DNA of 64,000 nt, from contig CAJTIT010000014.1 in NCBI GenBank assembly GCA_910576345.1, positions 1 to 64,000 of the forward strand, read 5' to 3'. Below, piece after piece: positions 53,495 through 63,661 of this stretch. The first letter of the stretch is position 1. Every line of letters starts with the position of its first letter. The stretch is from Erysipelotrichales bacterium. GTDB lineage: Bacteria; Bacillota_I; Bacilli_A; Erysipelotrichales; Erysipelotrichaceae. Position numbers and translations under genes: made by a program. Under the pieces are notes generated by a model, which was not told the DNA's origin, searched no databases, and saw nothing but the letters and a program-made list of their open reading frames with translations.

Positions 53495-56400
53495 ATGTGG
53501 AAGAAAATTGTAATTGTATGCATAGTTTTGTTTGGTGGTTTATCTGTTGGATATGCTTATTATAATAGTAATTTGGAAGCATCCACAAATTATTCTTCAG
53601 GAGGTAATATATCGGGCTCGCTAGGTCCTTTAAAGCGAGGAAATCATTTTTATATTCATACAAATCATTATTCATTTGTTGCCGTGGGCAATGATCAAGG
53701 AAATTCTAGTATAGGAACTTTTGCGATTAGTGATAAAGCGATTGGAAGTTTTAAAGAGAGCGGTATTAATTATTATTCTGCTTCAAATTATAGAAAGCTT
53801 ATTCAAAATATGAATGATGGCATTGATTTAGAAGATGTTGATAAAATTATTAAAAAATTTGAAAGACCCAATCTTCCAGGAACTGGTGATTATTGGATAA
53901 GTGATTTCAATTCTTTATCAAGTGATGAAATGCCATATTTTATAGGTGCTTCCTATATGCTTGTTTCCTTTGGCCATTTTGGTAATTTAACTGAATCAGA
54001 TTATAAAAAGTTTTTAATTGATAATACTTGGACGGGAACTTGTGCAACAATCTATTACTATTCTCCTATGTATTGGTTGAATGGTACTTATCAAATTGAT
54101 GGAACAGATACAGTAGCTAGAGGAGCCCAGCCAGGTATTCTATTAAACAATCAGGAAGTGGTGTTTGCGGCATCCAAACCAAACGATACAAGCGATATCA
54201 GCACTGTGGATGAAAGTGGTACAGACCGCATGCAATTAAGAATGAAAGATAATAATTTGTCAGTCAATCTTGATAGTGTGAAAATCAATAAAAATGGTAC
54301 AGAAATAGAGGGAGAAAAAATTATAGCAGGTACCAATTTGGTTGTGCATTATAGTAATGCGACTATAGGTACAGGCAATACGGTTTCATTGATTGTTAAA
54401 AAAGATGGAAGTTGGGTGTACTATAAGCGATTGGGAACAGGGAATGCAAGTGGAAGTTCAGAAATAGATACAAGCGATTGGGATGAAGGAAGTTATGAAT
54501 TTGCGCTTGTCAATGAAGTACTCACCAATGATATGGATCCAACCGTATCATCTGAATTGTCTTCATCAATATCAATAGATGTCGTACCATGTCATGAAAT
54601 CACATATACCAAAACACCACAAAGTGGAGCGACATCCGGCAATGATTATGAATACAGTAAGAATGTGAATGGAGGAAGTGTGGTCGGTAAAATTACATTG
54701 AATCCAACAGGTATAACGCCAATTACGTATTCTATTGAATCGAATGGAGACAATACGTATCAGAACTTTGAAATCGATGGTTTGGACAGTAATGGTGCGT
54801 CTAGTGCGACAACGCTGAATGTGAAAATCAAAAATAATGCGTCAGATTTGGACAATAATTCATTAAAGGCAGGAACTTATAACTTCTGTATTGTTTCCAC
54901 AGATGCGAATGGGTATCCGGATACACAAATCGATGGAAAAACAAAAGTATGTACTTCTTTTGATGTAAAGAAGACAAACTTAGGTGTATCCTTTGATGAT
55001 CCCAATCAAACAAAGAAAACAATCGCAGAAGCAGGGAATACATGGAATGAAACAGCGACTGCGACTCTGGATCATGGAACAAAGGTAACGTATACCAAAG
55101 TTGGAGGAGATATCGGTATGATTGATATTGACTCAAATACAGGAGCTATTACTTATAAAGGAAACAATGCATTTGGAAAGGTAAAGATAAAGGCAACAGT
55201 TGATGATGATCCAAATACCGGCAATGATAATTACAATCCTGCATATGCAGAGAAAGAAATCGTTATCGTTCGTGAAGTCGATGCGACAATAACGCCGGAT
55301 CCTGCATCCAGTGATATAACAATACCTACTTTCTCAATGGAACAGGCAAATATTAAAACTGGTGGAATCATTGGAAAGATACAAGGAATATTAGGAACAC
55401 CGGATACCATTGGTGGAAGTACAACCACTTATTCTTATGCAATAAAACAAGACCCAAACAGTAATGGAAGTTTATTCCAAGTAAATGCAAGTACCGGAGT
55501 CATCAAGGCAAATGCCAATCTAGGTGTAGACACCTATAATTTCAATATCATTGTTTCAGATAAATGGAGTTCAAAAGAAATACTGGTCACAGTGAATGTA
55601 GGAATGGCACCAGCCGAAGTATTGAAATTCTATGAGAATGCAAGTTCAAATACAATCATCACAAAGAAAAGCGCAAAAGTTACAGATACAGGTATTACAG
55701 TATTTGCGACAGTGAAAGGAAGTTCCAATCATAATCCTGTTACTTACAAACTAAAAGATGGAGAGCCAACGAATGTGATTGATGTGAATCCAAACAGTGG
55801 TGCAGTCACGATTAAAAATGTAGGAAAAGTTATCGTACTTGCAGAGAAGAAAGGGGCAACCGGTCAAGCAGATGCAGTAACAGAATTAGAATTCACAGTT
55901 ACTGCAGGAGCGCAAGAATTCATCTATGTGGATGAAAGTGGAAATGAGTTGCCAAAAACATTGGATAAATATCAAACCTATGAGGAAGTGTACGGAAAAG
56001 ATAAGACTTTCAATGTTCATACAGATGGCAATCCGGCAGGGACTAACGTCACATATGAATTAAAGAACACAAGTCCAACCGATGTGATCACAGTGGATGA
56101 AGATGGAACGATTCATATATTGAATGCAAGTCTGAACAAGCAAAAAGGACAAGTGATTGTAGTAGCGACGAGTCATGATCCGAATGGAAACTATGAAGAT
56201 AAGACGATTGAATTACCAATCGATATTACCAAAGCAGATCAAAAGATATCCTTCGCAGATGTGACACATGCGCCAAACGGAAGTGGTCGTGTAACTCCTC
56301 TGATTACAGAACAAGATCTATCCGGTAATGCAGGAGGAGCCAATGTAGAAGATCCAGATTACTATATATCCGTAGGACAAGCAGGAAATGGCATCGCATG

Positions 56401-58402
56401 GACAAACAATGGTGTCGATATAGAGTACAATTATGACGAAGAAGAAGGAATCATTATACCTCTCCATGTAGAAAAAGAAGGTAATCGAAATTACAACAAA
56501 GCAGAAGCAGATGGGACATTAAAAATCTTAGGACAAGAGGAAAGTACGTTGGCAATCAATCAACCGGGAAAAGTCGTATATGGAGATCACTTTACAATAC
56601 GCTCCTTACAAGATGACAGTTCAAGTACGAATGTGAAGTATACGTTTGAAGTAGACAATACGATCTATATATCACAACCGAATATAAATGGAAACAAGGC
56701 AGAATTTGATGCATTAAAGAACAGTGGCAACACAGAAATCAGTATCAAAGTGACAAGAACGGCGGATGGAGAAGTAGCGTTAAGCAAGACGATTAAGATC
56801 AAAGTACTACCAAAAGATATTGAAATCATCATTGATGATAAACAGAAGAAACAAGGGGAAGAAAATCCGGAACTCACATTCCAAGATTTTCAAGATCAAT
56901 TAGTCAGTTGGAATGGAGTGAAAGATCAAGTAGATTCCAATGATGTAAAACTAACCACAACAGCGACAACGACAAGCAAAGGCGGAAGTTATCCGATCAC
57001 AGGAAATCCAAAGGAATTGAATGGAAAATATTCAAACTATAATTTCATCTTCAAAGAAGGCAAGTTGATGGTAGAAGGCATGATTGATAAAGATGTGGAT
57101 GATGATGGAAAACCTGACTTCAATGATTCCGATGGAGATGGATGTCCTGATCTCAATATCAAATGGAAAGATGATGATGAAAACTGGGTAATCATCAATG
57201 GCGATCGAGATTATGATGGGATACCTGACCTCAATATCGACAGTGATGGAGATGGAATAGCAGACTTAAACATCGATACAGACAATGATGGTAAACCAGA
57301 CATCAATTTGGTAATCTTAACGAAAGCACAATGGAAACCAAGCAAATGTGTAGTAGTGAGTGATATTGTCAAAGTAGAGTATTGTACAGATACGAGGGTT
57401 AAACCACAAATCAATGTGGATACAGATAACGATGGTATTCCAAATATCAATATAGACAATGAAGGTGATTTCAAGCCACATCTGAATATATCCAAAGATG
57501 GAAAAACACCAACTGTAAATATTACGAATGTTCATGAATGGAATCCATCAAAAGACTATAAAAGTGGAAAATTCACTTATGATTCCATAGGAAAAGAAAT
57601 AGAACCACAGATCAACATTGACACCAATGGAGATGATTGTCCGGATATCAACTTAGATATGGACAATGATGGTATTCCGGATTTGAATATTGATACGGAT
57701 GGAGATAAGATACCGGATCTTAATATAGATACAACAGGTAATGGAAAAGCAGATGTTAATGTGGATAAGGATGATGATGGAGTCGCAGACGAAAACATTA
57801 TAGAAATCACAGAATGGAAACCTGATAAAAAAGTAGGAAACATCTGCACGATGGTAATCAAGCAAAATACGGAATTAGAGGATAATGGAGTTAAAGTAGA
57901 GAAACCAGATGGAAAACCATTTCCACCAGATTATGAATTAAAGGTTGAAGATGTCACAGAAGAATACTTAGATGAAATCAAAGAAGAAATGAAGGAAACG
58001 ATAAAAGAAACAAATGAGATTAAGAAAGTATTCGATGTAAAACTACTAAAAGATGGAGTAGAAATTCAACCAGATGGAGTATTGAAAGTAAAGATACCGT
58101 ATGAAGGAATTACAAATCCAATCTTGGTCAGAAGATTATCGGACGGAACCTATGAAAAGATAGAATACAAAATCGAAGGCGGATATCTTGTATATGAAAC
58201 AGATGAATTGGGAATTGTATCCATCATTGGAGATAAAGAATTCAATTCAAGTGTGCAAGGGACTTATACGCCAAACATTGGTGGTGCGATTACAGGAGAT
58301 GAAACAAACATTCATTTCTATATCGGAATTGGCTTTATTGCATTAGGATTGATCAGTTATTTAGGATTTAAAAGAAACAAACAGAAAGATACGTTTCAAT
58401 AA
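53495..58402 (+). CDS. Giant calcium-repeat surface protein, paralogue 2
   Basis: A 1635-residue exported protein of the same build as its neighbours. Signal/anchor KKIVIVCIVLFGGLSVGYAYY. The head (about 30-240) is short and different from the others (NHFYIHTNHYSFVAVGND..., then GILLNNQEVVFAASKP at its end). Ig/cadherin-like stalk, MBG-like module (NYNFIFKEGKLMVEG), Asp-rich calcium repeats at residues about 1197-1270 and 1371-1435, and the tail GAITGDETNIHFYIG with a basic end. From about 55670 to 57720 the DNA is nearly identical to paralogue 1. The last 160 residues (EEYLDEIKEEMKETIKETNE) follow paralogue 3 instead. The start ATG has GAAAGGAAAGAG. Its leader can form a 10-pair hairpin. Confidence 0.87.
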   Translation: MWKKIVIVCIVLFGGLSVGYAYYNSNLEASTNYSSGGNISGSLGPLKRGNHFYIHTNHYSFVAVGNDQGNSSIGTFAISDKAIGSFKESGINYYSASNYRKLIQNMNDGIDLEDVDKIIKKFERPNLPGTGDYWISDFNSLSSDEMPYFIGASYMLVSFGHFGNLTESDYKKFLIDNTWTGTCATIYYYSPMYWLNGTYQIDGTDTVARGAQPGILLNNQEVVFAASKPNDTSDISTVDESGTDRMQLRMKDNNLSVNLDSVKINKNGTEIEGEKIIAGTNLVVHYSNATIGTGNTVSLIVKKDGSWVYYKRLGTGNASGSSEIDTSDWDEGSYEFALVNEVLTNDMDPTVSSELSSSISIDVVPCHEITYTKTPQSGATSGNDYEYSKNVNGGSVVGKITLNPTGITPITYSIESNGDNTYQNFEIDGLDSNGASSATTLNVKIKNNASDLDNNSLKAGTYNFCIVSTDANGYPDTQIDGKTKVCTSFDVKKTNLGVSFDDPNQTKKTIAEAGNTWNETATATLDHGTKVTYTKVGGDIGMIDIDSNTGAITYKGNNAFGKVKIKATVDDDPNTGNDNYNPAYAEKEIVIVREVDATITPDPASSDITIPTFSMEQANIKTGGIIGKIQGILGTPDTIGGSTTTYSYAIKQDPNSNGSLFQVNASTGVIKANANLGVDTYNFNIIVSDKWSSKEILVTVNVGMAPAEVLKFYENASSNTIITKKSAKVTDTGITVFATVKGSSNHNPVTYKLKDGEPTNVIDVNPNSGAVTIKNVGKVIVLAEKKGATGQADAVTELEFTVTAGAQEFIYVDESGNELPKTLDKYQTYEEVYGKDKTFNVHTDGNPAGTNVTYELKNTSPTDVITVDEDGTIHILNASLNKQKGQVIVVATSHDPNGNYEDKTIELPIDITKADQKISFADVTHAPNGSGRVTPLITEQDLSGNAGGANVEDPDYYISVGQAGNGIAWTNNGVDIEYNYDEEEGIIIPLHVEKEGNRNYNKAEADGTLKILGQEESTLAINQPGKVVYGDHFTIRSLQDDSSSTNVKYTFEVDNTIYISQPNINGNKAEFDALKNSGNTEISIKVTRTADGEVALSKTIKIKVLPKDIEIIIDDKQKKQGEENPELTFQDFQDQLVSWNGVKDQVDSNDVKLTTTATTTSKGGSYPITGNPKELNGKYSNYNFIFKEGKLMVEGMIDKDVDDDGKPDFNDSDGDGCPDLNIKWKDDDENWVIINGDRDYDGIPDLNIDSDGDGIADLNIDTDNDGKPDINLVILTKAQWKPSKCVVVSDIVKVEYCTDTRVKPQINVDTDNDGIPNINIDNEGDFKPHLNISKDGKTPTVNITNVHEWNPSKDYKSGKFTYDSIGKEIEPQINIDTNGDDCPDINLDMDNDGIPDLNIDTDGDKIPDLNIDTTGNGKADVNVDKDDDGVADENIIEITEWKPDKKVGNICTMVIKQNTELEDNGVKVEKPDGKPFPPDYELKVEDVTEEYLDEIKEEMKETIKETNEIKKVFDVKLLKDGVEIQPDGVLKVKIPYEGITNPILVRRLSDGTYEKIEYKIEGGYLVYETDELGIVSIIGDKEFNSSVQGTYTPNIGGAITGDETNIHFYIGIGFIALGLISYLGFKRNKQKDTFQ

Positions 58403-58417
58403 AAAAATGTCTAGCTA

Positions 58418-58516
58418 AGTAGACAAAAATAGATAAAGGAAAATGTTATTGAAATATATGTTTCTGAATAAAAAAACAGGTATTTTTGATTAAAAACACC
58501 TGTTCAGAAACGTCTA
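58418..58516. repeat. Switch element copy B (inverted relative to copy A)
   Basis: Bounded by GTAGAC (58418-58423) and GTCTAC (58511-58516). The interior matches copy A read on the other strand, with a perfect core at 58445-58479. In this orientation the TTTCAA-17-TATTTT pair points away from the downstream gene, toward the end of paralogue 2. After GTCTAC both copies continue with the same direct sequence (GTTTGTGGA.AGAAATAGAAAGG). Confidence 0.75.
58474..58503. terminator. Symmetrical terminator hairpin inside element B
   Basis: AACAGGT-ATTTTT pairs with AAAAAC-ACCTGTT around GATT. It has fewer flanking T residues on the plus side than copy A, because the element is inverted. Confidence 0.6.
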
Positions 58517-58550
58517 CGTTTGTGGACAGAAATAGAAAGGAACGAGTGCA

Positions 58551-61500
58551 ATGCTAAAAAAAATACTGATGATATTGACATGTTTATTTAGTAGTTTCCT
58601 AATTGTATATATGTATGTGAGCAAAGATTTTCAAGTTATGAAGGCACAGGCAGCACCAATTTTTGAACTTCCAAAAGGTGCAAAAGTATTTTTAGGTACT
58701 TATAACAATAAAGAAATTGTATGGGATATAGGGAACAACGATAATAATGGAAAATATGTATTAATGAGTAGTAAGCCAATAGAAGATAATGTTACTATTT
58801 ATGACAGTAGTTTACCGACAATATCGACAGCAGCAGCGTTAAACAATCGAGAAAATGCAATGCTAATCTCACCATATGCGAATCTTAGTATAGCATACTG
58901 TCCGGTTACTCCTTTAAAAAATAAAATCAATACCATTGTTTTGAACGCAAATGAAAATGGGATTTTACAACAATCGCCTTTTTTACCCTCATCAAATGAT
59001 ATTAAAACAGGTGGATCATTAGGTCTTACATTTAGTGATCGAGCCTATAAAGCTACGAAATACTGGCTTGATGGATATCTAACAGGTACTTATTTAGGAG
59101 GAAATAGATATAACTATTATTTTAATAGTTGGCAGATGGAGCAAGGAGTAGGTTCCATTATGACTATTGTTGATTTTGATACAAGAAGTGCAATTCCAAA
59201 TAGCGAGGGTATAATTTGGGATCATTGTAAGATGGGTGCAAGTAATATGGCGTTTGCCGGGATTCGCCCTTTCGCAACTGTAGATAAATCAAAAATCATG
59301 TTTGCAGCAAATATTTCTTATACTGACGACAATTGGCACAACTATACGATTGACACAATAAATTTGAATGAAAATAATGAACTAAATCCAAATAAACTAA
59401 GGATTCAATCTTCTTTGATTGCATCACTGCAAGATATTAAAAGAAATAACCGAAGTACACAAAAAGTTATTAAAAATAGTAGTGTTGATTTACTGGTAAA
59501 TGCGAATACAGGTAATAATACGAGAATGTCTATTATCTTATATGATGATGCAGGCACAAAGATTCTATATTATAAATTAGGAAGTGCAACACAAAATGGT
59601 ACAAATGATTATGCATTGGATTTAAATGGAATACCTGTAGGAAAATATCAATTAGCAGTTATTAATGAGGAATATGATTCCTCCTCAGAATTGCCGGTAG
59701 AAAGCTCTCCTATATCAAATTTAATGCCGTTAGAAATTGTAGAACCTCATAAATTAACTTATACAAAAACACCGCAAAGTGGGGCGAGTATAGGGGTTGA
59801 TTATGAATTTAGTAGGAATGTAAATGCAGGTCAACAAGTAGGACAAATAACAGTAAATCCACAAGGTGTTATGTCACTTACTTATACAATAGAATCAAAT
59901 GGAGATAACACTTATCAAAACTTTGAAATTAATGGATTGAATGGTAATGGTGCTTCCAATAGTAGCTCATTGAAAGTGGTGATTAAAAGTGGTGCCCTTG
60001 ATTTAGAGAATGGTGGATTAAAGGCAGGTATGTATAAATTCTGTGTAAGCGCGGTAGATGCGAATGGTGATCCTAGTACTCCCATATCTGATACAAAGGT
60101 ATGTACAACATTCAATGTCGCAAAAACCAGTACCGCAATTGCATTCAACGATCCCAATATGACTACCAAATCCATCAGTGATGCAAGTATGTCATGGAAT
60201 GAAATAGCCAGTGCAACACTTACACATGGTACAAAAGTCACTTATTCAAAAACTGGTGGAGACATTAGTATGATTGATATTGATTCGGATACAGGAGAAA
60301 TCACATATAAAGGAAATAATATGTTTGGTATGGTGAAAATCAGAGCAACTGTGGATGATGATCCAAATACCAATCAAGATAATTTCAACCCATCTTTTGT
60401 AGAAAAAGAAATTGTGATTTATCGAGAAGTCGACGGCAATATTACGCCGGATACTGCATCTAGTGATATCAATGTCCCAACATTTTCCATGGATAAGCCC
60501 AATATCAAAACAGGCGGCACAATAGGTAAAATACAAGGGATGTTAGGTACACCTGATACAATCGGTGGAACCACAACAACGTATTCTTATGCGATAAAAT
60601 CAGATCCAAACAGTGATGGCAGTTTATTTCAAGTGAATGCAAGTAGTGGAGTTATCAAGGCGAATGCCAATCTTGGAGTAGACACTTATAACTTTGTAAT
60701 CATTGTTAGTGATAAATGGAGTTCAAAAGAAATACCGGTCACTGTGAATGTAGGAATGGCACCAGCGGAGAATTTAAAGTTTTATGAGAATGCCACATCC
60801 AATACAATGATCACTTCAAAGTCCGCAAGTTTAACCGATACAGGCGTAAGCGTATATGCGACGGTAAAGGGTAGTTCCAATAATAACCCTGTGACTTATC
60901 GATTGAAAGACGGAGAACCAACAAATGTGATTGATGTAAATCCAAACAGTGGCGCAGTAACGATCAAAAATGTAGGAACAGTTGTGATCGTCGCAGAAAA
61001 ACAAGGATCCGGTGGACAAGCTGACGCAATCACAGAATTAACATTCACTGTAACAGCCGGTTCTCAAGAATTCATCTATACGGATGTAAGCGGAAATGAA
61101 CTGCCAAAGAGTGGAAACAGTTATGATGATTACAGTGAAGTATATGGAAAAGGAAAGACATTTCAATTATATACCTCCGGTAATCCATCAGGTTCTACAG
61201 TAACGTATGCATTACAAGCAGGCAGTCCTACAGATGTGATCAGTGTTGATCCAAGTGGATTGGTTTCGATCTATAATGCAAGTATGAATACACAAATTGG
61301 AAAAGTGATTGTGGAAGCGACAAGTCATGATCCAACCGGTAACTACAGCGATAAAACAATTGAACTTCCAATCACAATCACAAAGGCAAATCAAACGATA
61401 TCATTCAAAGATGTCACACCTGCACAAAACGGAAAAGGCAAAGTAACACCGGTCATACTAACACAAGACATATCCAGTAACGAAGGTGGCGTAATCGTCA

Positions 61501-63554
61501 ATGATACAAGTTACTATATTACAATCGATCCAAGTATACCTACATCTCTTGCATGGACAAGTAACGGTATCGATATAGAATACAATTATGACAAAGAAGA
61601 AGGAATGGAAATACCGTTACATGTAGAGAAAGCAGGAAATCGAAACTATAACAAAGCAGAAGCGAATGGAAAGATGAGGATCTTAGGACCGGATGAAAGT
61701 ACATTAACGATCAACCGACCAGGAAAGATCGTATATGGAGATCACTTTACATTACGATCCTTACAAGACGACAGTTCAAGTTCCAATGTCAACTATACAT
61801 TTGAAGTAGACAATACAATCTTTGTATCAAGTCCAACTGTGAAAGGAAATCTAGCAGAGTTTGATGCGTTGAAATGCAGTGATGGGTCAAAAATCAATAT
61901 CACAGTGACAAGAACGGCAGACAGTGAAGTGACATTAAGCAAGGTAGTAACGATAGAAGTACTTCCAAAAGACATCAATATCACAATCGATGATAAAACG
62001 AAACAAAAGGGAGAAGAAAATCCACCATTAACGTTCCAAGATTTCACAAGTCAGTTGGTCAGCTGGAATGGAGTACAAGATGTGGTAGACAGCGGTATTG
62101 TAAAACTAAGTACCACAGCGACAACGACAAGCAAAGCAGGAAGTTATCCGATCACAGGCAATACAAAAGAAATGAACACAACGTATCCAAATTACAATTT
62201 CATCTTCAAAGAAGGCAAGTTGATGGTGGACAGTAACATTGATAAAGATGTGGATGATGATGGGAAACCAGATTTCAATGATCCAGATGGAGATGGATGT
62301 CCGGACCTCAATATCAAATGGAAAGATGATGATGGAAACTGGGTAATCATCAACGGTGATCGAGATTATGATGGCATTCCTGACCTCAATATCGATAGTG
62401 ATGGAGATGGAACACCAGACTTAAACATCGATACCGATCATGATGGAAAACCTGATATCAACCTTGTGATTCTAAAGAAAACAGATTGGAAACCTACAAA
62501 GTGTGTAGTACAAAGTGCTACGGTAAAAGAAGAATATTGTACAGGAACAAGCGCAAAACCACAAATCAATGTGGATACAGACAATGACAACATTCCAAAT
62601 ATCAATATAGACAATGAAGGTGATTTCAAGCCACATCTGAATATATCCAAAGATGGAAAAACACCAACTGTAAATATTACGAATGTTCATGAATGGAATC
62701 CATCAAAAGACTATAAAAGTGGAAAATTCACTTATGATTCCATAGGAAAAGAAATAGAACCACAGATCAACATTGACACCAATGGAGATGATTGTCCGGA
62801 TATCAACTTAGATATGGACAATGATGGTATTCCAGATTTGAATATTGATACGGATGGAGATAAGATACCGGATCTTAATATCGATACTGTTGGTGATGGA
62901 AAAGCAGATGCCAATGTGGATATCGATGATGATGGTATGCCTGATGAAAATATCATAGAAATCACAGAATGGAAACCGGATAAGAAAGTAGGAAACATCT
63001 GTACGATGGTAATCAAGCAGAATATAGAATTAGAGGATAACGGAGTCAAAGTAGAGAAACCGGATGGAAAACCATTTCCACCAAACTATGCATTAAAGGT
63101 AGAAGATGTTACAGAAGAATACTTAGATGAAATCAAAGAAGAAATGAAAGAAATCATCAAAGAAACAAATGAGATTAAGAAAGTATTCGATGTAAAACTA
63201 CTAAAAGATGGAGTAGAAATTCAACCAGATGGAGTATTGAAAGTAAAGATACCGTATGAAGGAATTACAAATCCAATCTTGATTAGAAGATTATTGGATG
63301 GAACCTATGAAAAGATAGAATACAAAATCGAAGGCGGATATCTTGTATATGAAACAGATGAATTGGGCATTGTATCTCTGATAGGGGATAAAGAATTCAA
63401 TTCAAGTGTGCAAGGGACTTATACGCCAAACATTGGTGGTGCGATTACAGGAGATGAAACAGACATGTATGCGTATGCAGGACTTGTTTGTATCATGTTA
63501 GGTTTCATTTGTTATTTGATCAATAAGAAATATAACGTGAGAAGCAATCCATAG
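58551..63554 (+). CDS. Giant calcium-repeat surface protein, paralogue 3
   Basis: A 1667-residue exported protein with the same plan. The signal/anchor (KKILMILTCLFSSFLIVYMYV) is followed by a unique head (about 35-290) whose end, MAFAGIRPFATVDKSKIMFAA, fits a DUF6273-like module. The stalk, MBG-like module (NYNFIFKEGKLMVD) and Asp-rich calcium repeats (residues about 1228-1303 and 1404-1466) follow. The stalk is the most diverged of the three, but the repeat region from about 62590 is almost identical to the others. The tail reads GAITGDETDMYAYAG, a membrane helix and KKYNVRSNP. Ribosome site AAAGGAACGAG. A terminator overlaps the last codons. Confidence 0.87.
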   Translation: MLKKILMILTCLFSSFLIVYMYVSKDFQVMKAQAAPIFELPKGAKVFLGTYNNKEIVWDIGNNDNNGKYVLMSSKPIEDNVTIYDSSLPTISTAAALNNRENAMLISPYANLSIAYCPVTPLKNKINTIVLNANENGILQQSPFLPSSNDIKTGGSLGLTFSDRAYKATKYWLDGYLTGTYLGGNRYNYYFNSWQMEQGVGSIMTIVDFDTRSAIPNSEGIIWDHCKMGASNMAFAGIRPFATVDKSKIMFAANISYTDDNWHNYTIDTINLNENNELNPNKLRIQSSLIASLQDIKRNNRSTQKVIKNSSVDLLVNANTGNNTRMSIILYDDAGTKILYYKLGSATQNGTNDYALDLNGIPVGKYQLAVINEEYDSSSELPVESSPISNLMPLEIVEPHKLTYTKTPQSGASIGVDYEFSRNVNAGQQVGQITVNPQGVMSLTYTIESNGDNTYQNFEINGLNGNGASNSSSLKVVIKSGALDLENGGLKAGMYKFCVSAVDANGDPSTPISDTKVCTTFNVAKTSTAIAFNDPNMTTKSISDASMSWNEIASATLTHGTKVTYSKTGGDISMIDIDSDTGEITYKGNNMFGMVKIRATVDDDPNTNQDNFNPSFVEKEIVIYREVDGNITPDTASSDINVPTFSMDKPNIKTGGTIGKIQGMLGTPDTIGGTTTTYSYAIKSDPNSDGSLFQVNASSGVIKANANLGVDTYNFVIIVSDKWSSKEIPVTVNVGMAPAENLKFYENATSNTMITSKSASLTDTGVSVYATVKGSSNNNPVTYRLKDGEPTNVIDVNPNSGAVTIKNVGTVVIVAEKQGSGGQADAITELTFTVTAGSQEFIYTDVSGNELPKSGNSYDDYSEVYGKGKTFQLYTSGNPSGSTVTYALQAGSPTDVISVDPSGLVSIYNASMNTQIGKVIVEATSHDPTGNYSDKTIELPITITKANQTISFKDVTPAQNGKGKVTPVILTQDISSNEGGVIVNDTSYYITIDPSIPTSLAWTSNGIDIEYNYDKEEGMEIPLHVEKAGNRNYNKAEANGKMRILGPDESTLTINRPGKIVYGDHFTLRSLQDDSSSSNVNYTFEVDNTIFVSSPTVKGNLAEFDALKCSDGSKINITVTRTADSEVTLSKVVTIEVLPKDINITIDDKTKQKGEENPPLTFQDFTSQLVSWNGVQDVVDSGIVKLSTTATTTSKAGSYPITGNTKEMNTTYPNYNFIFKEGKLMVDSNIDKDVDDDGKPDFNDPDGDGCPDLNIKWKDDDGNWVIINGDRDYDGIPDLNIDSDGDGTPDLNIDTDHDGKPDINLVILKKTDWKPTKCVVQSATVKEEYCTGTSAKPQINVDTDNDNIPNINIDNEGDFKPHLNISKDGKTPTVNITNVHEWNPSKDYKSGKFTYDSIGKEIEPQINIDTNGDDCPDINLDMDNDGIPDLNIDTDGDKIPDLNIDTVGDGKADANVDIDDDGMPDENIIEITEWKPDKKVGNICTMVIKQNIELEDNGVKVEKPDGKPFPPNYALKVEDVTEEYLDEIKEEMKEIIKETNEIKKVFDVKLLKDGVEIQPDGVLKVKIPYEGITNPILIRRLLDGTYEKIEYKIEGGYLVYETDELGIVSLIGDKEFNSSVQGTYTPNIGGAITGDETDMYAYAGLVCIMLGFICYLINKKYNVRSNP

Positions 63555-63569
63555 CTTCTCACTTTTTTG
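63537..63569 (+). terminator. Terminator overlapping the end of paralogue 3
   Basis: GTGAGAAGC pairs perfectly with GCTTCTCAC around AATCCATA, followed by six T residues. The left arm and the stop codon are inside the gene. Confidence 0.88.
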
Positions 63570-63661
63570 GTCGAATACACAGAATTTCTCTATTTTTTTA
63601 ATGCGTTGTTTCATGAAATAGTTTATAATATAACAGTGTATAAAAAAGCGAGGTTTTAACC

